Positions 24,266 through 29,287 of a stretch of 29,287 bases of DNA are shown one piece after another. Below the pieces are notes generated by a model that did no database searches, was not told the origin of the DNA, and saw nothing but the letters and a program-made list of their open reading frames with translations. The stretch comes from an uncultured Eubacteriales bacterium (GTDB lineage Bacteria > Bacillota > Clostridia > Christensenellales > Borkfalkiaceae), in assembly GCA_900554485.1 (NCBI GenBank), contig USHO01000003.1, positions 1-29,287 of the forward strand, written 5' to 3'. Numbering within the stretch: position 1 is the first letter of the stretch; every line of letters begins with the position of its first letter. A program made the position numbers and the translations under genes.

Positions 24266-25155
24266 CGTAAAGTCTCCATATCTTTTTTTAATTGTTTTTT
24301 CAAATCGTCAATATCGGAAAACATATAAATATCCCTGATATAATCTTCAAAAATAATCAATATTTCAAAACCGTAAATATCACTGTCGAAATCTTTCAGA
24401 TGACTTTCGATTACCAATTTATCACTCCCGAAAGTCGGCTGTGTACCGAAATTGGTAATCGCGGCATAACTCTTTCCGTCAACAACCACACGCGTTTTAT
24501 ACACCCCCCGCTTTATTCTGAATTTATCGTTCGGAAGTAAAACGTTTGCGGTAGGAAATCCTATTTTTCTGCCGTCCTTTCGCCCTTCGATCACTTTACC
24601 GAGTATAAAATACGGATACACCAACAACTTATTCGCGTATTCGATGTTACCGTCTGATAAGTATTTTTTAATAAGCGTTGTAGAGACCCTGACCCCGTCA
24701 ATCTTAACTTCACTTTCCGCAATGCACGGTACGTTTCTTCTACCGCAATATTCTTGTAAATCCCGAACGCCGCAACCGGCATCTTTGCCGTAAGTGTAAT
24801 CATATCCGCAAACGATTGCTTTTATTTTGTAATTTTCAAACAGTACATCAAGAAATTCTTCACCGCTATGCGAGGCATAATTTTTATCAAAATCGCAGTA
24901 AATAACTGAATTTATTCCAAGTTCTTCAATTTTAGTCAAACGTTCGCCATATGTCAGAACCTGCCCCTCCGACACTCCGAATACGGCATTTATATCGTTA
25001 GTATAAGTGAATACCGCAGGCTCCGCTTTAATGCTCTCGGCAATACTTTTACCTTGTTCGACAAGTGCAATGTGCCCTGCATGCATACAATCGAAAAAAC
25101 CGAGTATAACAACTATTTCTACGTTGTTTTTTTGATAATAATTATATGTTCTCAC
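24262..25155 (-). CDS. ribF: RibF, bifunctional riboflavin kinase / FMN adenylyltransferase
   Basis: Makes FMN then FAD from riboflavin. 297 residues, normal. N-terminal FAD synthetase domain (1-165) with LGFFDCMHAGH (18-28; HxGH site), GYDYTYGKDAG (117-127) and VSTTLIKKYLSDG (157-169); C-terminal flavokinase (about 180-297) with GKVIEGRKDGRKIGFPTAN (186-204), GVYKTRVVV and FGTQPTF. GTG start at 25155, inside the end of truB (14-base overlap), so it is translationally coupled. truB-ribF adjacency is standard in the Bacillota infB operon. Confidence 0.95.
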   Translation of the reverse strand: MRTYNYYQKNNVEIVVILGFFDCMHAGHIALVEQGKSIAESIKAEPAVFTYTNDINAVFGVSEGQVLTYGERLTKIEELGINSVIYCDFDKNYASHSGEEFLDVLFENYKIKAIVCGYDYTYGKDAGCGVRDLQEYCGRRNVPCIAESEVKIDGVRVSTTLIKKYLSDGNIEYANKLLVYPYFILGKVIEGRKDGRKIGFPTANVLLPNDKFRIKRGVYKTRVVVDGKSYAAITNFGTQPTFGSDKLVIESHLKDFDSDIYGFEILIIFEDYIRDIYMFSDIDDLKKQLKKDMETLR

Positions 25156-26008
25156 TGTCTCTCAGATATGCCTTCACTTTGATTTTGCCTTGTATCACTT
25201 CACCGACGCCATAAAACTCTTTCGGTGAATAAATGCGGTAAACTCCGTCGGGATAATCGAATACGTCATACAAACCGTTAAATAGTCTTTCGGTCTCTTT
25301 ATCGGTTAAACGAATAACCGGAAAATCAATAACCTCGTCAGGCAATGTCAGTAATGACGCTTTATAAGTTGTAGCGGCAAATTCTTCCGCGGTTATACTG
25401 TCTTCGATTCTGAATACACCGGACGCAACGCGTACTAAAGACGTCATAGTAGCAACGCTACCGCACAATTTACCGATATCTCTGGCTAGCGCCCTTATAT
25501 AAGTTCCTCCGCCGCAAACTATTTTTATTTCGTATTCGCCTGAAGAAACTTCGTTTCCGACATCAATCGAATATACGATTACCTTTTTAGGCGGGAGCTC
25601 GACAATCTGTCCGCGGCGAGCAAGTTCATAACTTCTTTTACCGTTTACACATTTTGCCGAATATGCCGGCGGCACTTGCATAATTTCGCCTGTAAGTTTA
25701 CGACATGCCGTTTCGATTTCTTCTCTTGACGGAATAATTTCGCTGGTTTCAATTATTTTCCCCTCAAGGTCTCCGCTGTCGGTCGCATATCCGAAAGCAA
25801 CAGTAGCAACATATTCTTTCTTTTTATCAAGCAAATAATCAAATAGTCTCGTCGACTTACCTATCGCCACCGGAAGGACTCCGCTCGCCAACGGATCGAG
25901 AGTTCCCATATGACCGACGGTATTACCCTTGACAGCCTTTTTAACCGCGTTTAAGACATATGCCGAACTGACACCTTTAGGTTTAAATAAATTAAGAAAT
26001 CCGTTCAT
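25142..26008 (-). CDS. truB: TruB, tRNA pseudouridine-55 synthase
   Basis: Converts U55 in the T-loop of nearly all tRNAs to pseudouridine. 288 residues, normal. KPKGVSSAYVLNAVKK (9-24), GHMGTLDPLASGVLPVAIG (32-50) with the catalytic Asp38, YVATVAFGYATDSGD, QVPPAYSAKCVNGKRSYELAR, and GTYIRALARDIG in the second half; a short TruB C-terminal domain follows. ATG directly after the nrnA stop (no gap). Confidence 0.96.
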   Translation of the reverse strand: MNGFLNLFKPKGVSSAYVLNAVKKAVKGNTVGHMGTLDPLASGVLPVAIGKSTRLFDYLLDKKKEYVATVAFGYATDSGDLEGKIIETSEIIPSREEIETACRKLTGEIMQVPPAYSAKCVNGKRSYELARRGQIVELPPKKVIVYSIDVGNEVSSGEYEIKIVCGGGTYIRALARDIGKLCGSVATMTSLVRVASGVFRIEDSITAEEFAATTYKASLLTLPDEVIDFPVIRLTDKETERLFNGLYDVFDYPDGVYRIYSPKEFYGVGEVIQGKIKVKAYLRDSENI

Positions 26009-26962
26009 TTATAACTGAAACCCTATCTCTCTGATAAGTTTATCTTTAACATCCTCATAAAATCCGGATATTAAACAACCGCTGGCAAGTATATGCCCGC
26101 CACCGCCGAAAGCCGAGGCAACCTCATTGACGTTTACGCGACCTTTACTTCTTAAACTTACTTTATAGCAATTATCTTTATTTTCCATTATCGAAACGGC
26201 AACTTCAACGCCATTGACCGATAACGGATAATCGATAAAACCTTCAGTCATATCCTGTGTGGCATTAAAATCGGAAACGTCTTTACGCGTAACGTTAATT
26301 ATCGCAATCTTTCCGTCTGAGAAAAATCTCATTCCCGAGATTATTTTTGCAAACAGTTCTGCTCTTTCTCTTGGTTGACTTTTGAACATTGCATACGCAA
26401 TCGAATGTAAATCTCCGCCTTTCTTCACTAAATCGGACGCAATGGCAAGCGTTTCCGCCGTAACGTTTGCATGCATAAAATTACCCGTATCGGTACTTAT
26501 GCCGAGTAACAACCTGTCGGCAATTGTTTTATCTATAGGCATCTGCGAACGCGAAATTACATTATACATGTTTTCTGCGCAAGATGCCGCATCGATAACC
26601 AGATTTACGTCTGCGTAATATTCGTTCGATACATGGTGATCAATATTGAAAGTATTTTTAGACATCAAAAACAGTGAATATGCTTCGGCAATCATTTTCC
26701 CCGTGGAACAATCCACGGCAACATGCGCAGTGTATACTTCTTTCACGTCGGATAAAGCAAGGATTTCGCTCGCATCGCCAAATATTCCGAATTTTTTAGG
26801 AATCGGCGACGCACATACTATATCCACACGCTTATTCATTCGTTTCAACGTTTCTTTCAATGCAAGCGCCGACCCTATTGTATCACCGTCAGGTCGTGCA
26901 TGACAAAATATCAGATAACTGTCAAAACCGAAAAGCCGACTGCAAACATCGTCAAAATTCAT
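26009..26962 (-). CDS. nrnA: NrnA-type DHH/DHHA1 phosphoesterase (nanoRNase / pAp phosphatase)
   Basis: Degrades 2-5-nt RNAs and 3'-phosphoadenosine 5'-phosphate; manganese-dependent. 317 residues. DHH domain ligands: HARPDGDTIGS (21-31), VAVDCS with D84, IDHH (107-110), and STDTG (156-160). The DHHA1 domain has FGGGGHILASGC (285-296). NrnA is the usual infB-operon phosphoesterase in Bacillota. The substrate could instead be a cyclic dinucleotide, as in related DHH proteins; there are no PAS/GGDEF domains, so not GdpP. ATG overlaps the rbfA stop by 11 bases. Confidence 0.92.
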   Translation of the reverse strand: MNFDDVCSRLFGFDSYLIFCHARPDGDTIGSALALKETLKRMNKRVDIVCASPIPKKFGIFGDASEILALSDVKEVYTAHVAVDCSTGKMIAEAYSLFLMSKNTFNIDHHVSNEYYADVNLVIDAASCAENMYNVISRSQMPIDKTIADRLLLGISTDTGNFMHANVTAETLAIASDLVKKGGDLHSIAYAMFKSQPRERAELFAKIISGMRFFSDGKIAIINVTRKDVSDFNATQDMTEGFIDYPLSVNGVEVAVSIMENKDNCYKVSLRSKGRVNVNEVASAFGGGGHILASGCLISGFYEDVKDKLIREIGFQL

Positions 26963-27323
26963 CGTCGGCCTCCGTATTATAAGTTATACCGCTAAGAATA
27001 GAATCAATCTTATTGCCGTATTCTTCCGAGGTATCGGTAATGAACCGAAGTTCGGGAACCGTACGTATATGCATAGTCTTACTAAGTTCAGATCGGACAA
27101 ATTTTGCAGAATCGCAAATAGCCTTAAACGTGGCGCATTTTTTAGCCTCATCGGTCGAAAATACGGATACGAAAACTTTTGCATACTTCAGATCGTTTGT
27201 AACTTCCACTTCGGAAATGCTGAACATCTCGGTTAAATCTGGATTTTTTACTTTATATTTCAGAATATCGTAAATAGCACGCTGAAATTCGCTGTTCAGT
27301 CTTTTTTCTCTTTTTACATTCAT
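26952..27323 (-). CDS. rbfA: RbfA, ribosome-binding factor A
   Basis: 30S maturation factor acting on the 5' region of 16S rRNA, needed at low temperature. 123 residues from the ATG at 27323, chosen because it has AAGGTG 6-7 bases upstream and gives the family start MNVKREKRLNSEFQRAIYDI; longer readings in the same frame enter the intergenic hairpin and are not needed. Type-II KH fold: SISEVEVTNDLKYAKVFVS and RTVPELRFITDTSEEYGNKI are typical. Sits between infB and nrnA in the standard order. Confidence 0.95.
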   Translation of the reverse strand: MNVKREKRLNSEFQRAIYDILKYKVKNPDLTEMFSISEVEVTNDLKYAKVFVSVFSTDEAKKCATFKAICDSAKFVRSELSKTMHIRTVPELRFITDTSEEYGNKIDSILSGITYNTEADDEF

Positions 27324-27344
27324 ATGTATCACCTTTATCTGTTG

Positions 27345-27379
27345 AAAAATCGCCGCAAAAAACGAATTTTCGGCGGCGA
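27345..27379 (-). terminator. Terminator-like hairpin between infB and rbfA (possible attenuator)
   Basis: Minus-strand stem TCGCCGC / GCGGCGA (7 bp, 16-base AT-rich loop) followed by five Ts, 16 bases past the infB stop and just before the rbfA ribosome site. It has the form of an intrinsic terminator, although the operon normally reads through. Confidence 0.55.
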
Positions 27380-27394
27380 CGTTTAATATGCTTG

Positions 27395-29287
27395 TTATGC
27401 TACGGGTTTTACTTCGATAAGATAACTTTCGATGAAATCTCCGATTTGAATATCGTTGAAATTTTCTATGGAAATACCGCACTCAAACCCTTGAGAAACT
27501 TCTTTGACATCATCTTTGAATCTCTTCAACTGGTTGACATTACCTTCGCAAATCATTACATCGTTACGATAAATACGAAGTTTTCCGTTTCTGATTATTT
27601 TACCGTCGGTCACATAACATCCCGCAACCATACCTACGCCGGTAATCCTGAATGTCTGACGTACTTCCGCTTTACCCATATAGATTTCCTGAATCTTAGG
27701 AGCGATAAGTCCTTTCATTGCATTTTTGACTGCATCTATAGCCTCATAAATGATTCGGTACAGCCTTATATCTACTTTAGACCTTTCGGCAAAAGTCCTG
27801 GCATTGGCATCCGGACGGACGTTAAACCCGATAATAATCGCATTAGACGAGTCCGCAAGTATTACGTCAGACTCGTTTATAGCCCCGACGCCGGCATGTA
27901 ACACATTAACTTTGACCTCTTCGTTGGAAAGTTCTTCAAGAGACTGCTTAACAGCCTCAACAGAACCCTGAACATCGGCCTTAATTACTATATTAAGCGC
28001 TTTCAGATTGCCGTCGGAAATCTTTGAGAACAGATCATCGAGAGTAATCTTCTGGGATTGTTTGATCATATCCTCGCGTTCCTTGTTTTTCCTTTCCTGC
28101 GCGACGAGTTTAGATAATTTATCCTGTTCTACGGCAAAGAGCAAATCGCCGGCATTCGGAACTTCTTCGAGACCGAGTATCGATACAGGCATAGACGGTC
28201 CGGCCTCTTTTACGTTTCTGCCTTTATCGTCTATCATTGCCCTTACTCTGCCGGTGATAGTCCCAGCGACAAGGTTATCGCCTGTATGCAACGTACCGTT
28301 CTGAATAAGTACGGTCGCAACCGGACCCTTACCTTTATCGAGTTTTGCCTCTATAATAGCACCTTTAGCCATTCTGTCGGGATTGGCTTTAAGTTCTTTC
28401 ACGTCGGCGGTCAACAGTATGGTCTCAAGTAAATTGTCAATACCTTCTCCGGTCTTAGCCGAAACAGGAACAAGAGCCACATCGCCGCCCCATTCTTCGA
28501 CAAGTACGGACTGATCCGCCAATTGCTGCTTGACTCTTTCTATATTCGCCTGAGGTTTATCGATTTTGTTCGCCGCAACGATAATCGAAACTCCGGCAGC
28601 CTGCGCATGGTGAATAGCCTCAATAGTCTGAGGCATTATGCCGTCATCGGCAGCAATTACTATAACGGCAATATCCGTTATCTGCGCGCCTCTCGCTCTC
28701 ATTGCGGTAAACGCTGCATGTCCCGGAGTATCGAGGAATGTAATTTTTTCTCCGTTTACGGTCACCGTATACGCGCCGATATGCTGCGTAATTCCGCCCG
28801 CCTCGGTAGCGGTAACGTTGGCGCTGCGGATTCTGTCGAGTAACGACGTTTTACCGTGATCGACATGCCCCATAACGGTAACAACAGGAGGCCTCTTGAC
28901 GAGTTTTGCATCATCGTCTTTAATGTCGAATGCCTCGTTAAGAACATCTTCGGCCGTTTTATCGAGTTTGAGTTCAAGTTCGATTCCGAGGTCGGCGGCG
29001 ATAACACCTGCCGTATCATAATCGACGGAATCGTTAATAGTCTTCATTATGCCCTCTTTGAAAAGTTTTTTTGTTATTTCGATTGCCGAAATACCTATCT
29101 TTTCCGAGAGTTCCTTTATGGGTATCAATTCTTTGTTGATAACCGCTTTTTCGATCTTTATCGTCTGCGCCGATAAATCCTGCTTTTTATCCTTTTTCGT
29201 ACGCAGTTTTCTGTAACCGCTCTTATTCTCGTCAAAATCCTCGACACTGACCTGAGTTTTTATAAGCGATTTTTTATTTATTGCCTT
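27395..29287 (-). CDS. infB: Translation initiation factor IF-2 (5' part cut by window edge)
   Basis: GTPase that places initiator fMet-tRNA on the 30S subunit. 630 codons are visible and the frame is open to base 29287; the start lies outside the window. Visible N-terminal linker is charged (residues such as [20 protein letters not shown]), then the IF2-N helix ([16 protein letters not shown]), then the G domain: [11 protein letters not shown]-loop (about residues 139-148 of the visible part), [14 protein letters not shown] and the SAKTGEG loop, followed by domains II-IV ending [13 protein letters not shown]. Stop at 27397-27395. First visible gene of the infB-rbfA-nrnA-truB-ribF operon. Confidence 0.97.
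   Translation of the reverse strand, partial: KAINKKSLIKTQVSVEDFDENKSGYRKLRTKKDKKQDLSAQTIKIEKAVINKELIPIKELSEKIGISAIEITKKLFKEGIMKTINDSVDYDTAGVIAADLGIELELKLDKTAEDVLNEAFDIKDDDAKLVKRPPVVTVMGHVDHGKTSLLDRIRSANVTATEAGGITQHIGAYTVTVNGEKITFLDTPGHAAFTAMRARGAQITDIAVIVIAADDGIMPQTIEAIHHAQAAGVSIIVAANKIDKPQANIERVKQQLADQSVLVEEWGGDVALVPVSAKTGEGIDNLLETILLTADVKELKANPDRMAKGAIIEAKLDKGKGPVATVLIQNGTLHTGDNLVAGTITGRVRAMIDDKGRNVKEAGPSMPVSILGLEEVPNAGDLLFAVEQDKLSKLVAQERKNKEREDMIKQSQKITLDDLFSKISDGNLKALNIVIKADVQGSVEAVKQSLEELSNEEVKVNVLHAGVGAINESDVILADSSNAIIIGFNVRPDANARTFAERSKVDIRLYRIIYEAIDAVKNAMKGLIAPKIQEIYMGKAEVRQTFRITGVGMVAGCYVTDGKIIRNGKLRIYRNDVMICEGNVNQLKRFKDDVKEVSQGFECGISIENFNDIQIGDFIESYLIEVKPVA

Noticed and set aside
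26952..27482. Longer reading of RbfA (176 residues) from an upstream codon
   Set aside because: The extra 53 residues cross the infB stop and the hairpin, are basic and unlike RbfA; the ATG at 27323 has a ribosome site and the family N-terminus.

Overview
The window looks like a low-to-mid GC anaerobic, spore-forming member of the Bacillota (class Clostridia). The evidence is a germination protease gene (gpr), a reverse rubrerythrin, an AckA/Pta acetate pathway, a BmrCD/TM287-288-like heterodimeric ABC exporter, an MurE with the meso-diaminopimelate DNPR motif, and clear sigma-A type promoters (TTGACA-17-TATAAT). Species cannot be named from sequence alone. No rRNA, tRNA, IS element, prophage or CRISPR array was seen. 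The region is core genome with a few accessory genes. Genes are tightly packed: no gap exceeds 300 bases, and the largest is 10592-10805.

Layout. (1) 1-5801, minus: division and cell wall (dcw) cluster reading right to left, mraZ-rsmH-ftsL-like-ftsI-murE-mraY (mraY cut by the left edge). It is driven by a near-consensus promoter whose -35 lies inside three 10-bp-spaced TGGTN boxes, a likely MraZ autoregulatory site. (2) 5968-7503, minus: gpr then murI. (3) 7632-9979, plus: rpsT (S20) and a transketolase. (4) 10049-13772, minus: reverse rubrerythrin; rpmF with yceD; ackA with pta. (5) 13904-16046, plus: tmcAL, which uses acetate to modify tRNA and is divergent from pta-ackA, then an AraC/GyrI-type regulator with an apparently leaderless start. 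(6) 16092-19484, minus: L-rhamnose isomerase, then two back-to-back CobW-type P-loop GTPases. One carries a long His/Asp/Glu metal-binding repeat tract; the other seems fused to a DUF1980-like cysteine domain. (7) 19601-23313, minus: the ABC exporter pair. (8) 23425-29287, minus: the translation operon infB-rbfA-nrnA-truB-ribF, ending in a frameshifted endonuclease IV family gene (infB cut by the right edge).

Functionally the window joins peptidoglycan synthesis (mraY, murE, ftsI, murI), ribosome and tRNA maturation (rpsT, rpmF, rbfA, truB, rsmH, tmcAL, infB), acetate energy metabolism and the pentose phosphate pathway. The points most worth a second look are: the ftsI homologue with no ATG/GTG/TTG start before its membrane anchor (an ATA sits at the ideal place); the GTPase/DUF1980 fusion paired with a His-rich CobW protein; the 20-bp perfect inverted repeat covering the rhaA -35 box; the 8-bp-type disruption of the endonuclease IV gene; and the leaderless regulator.
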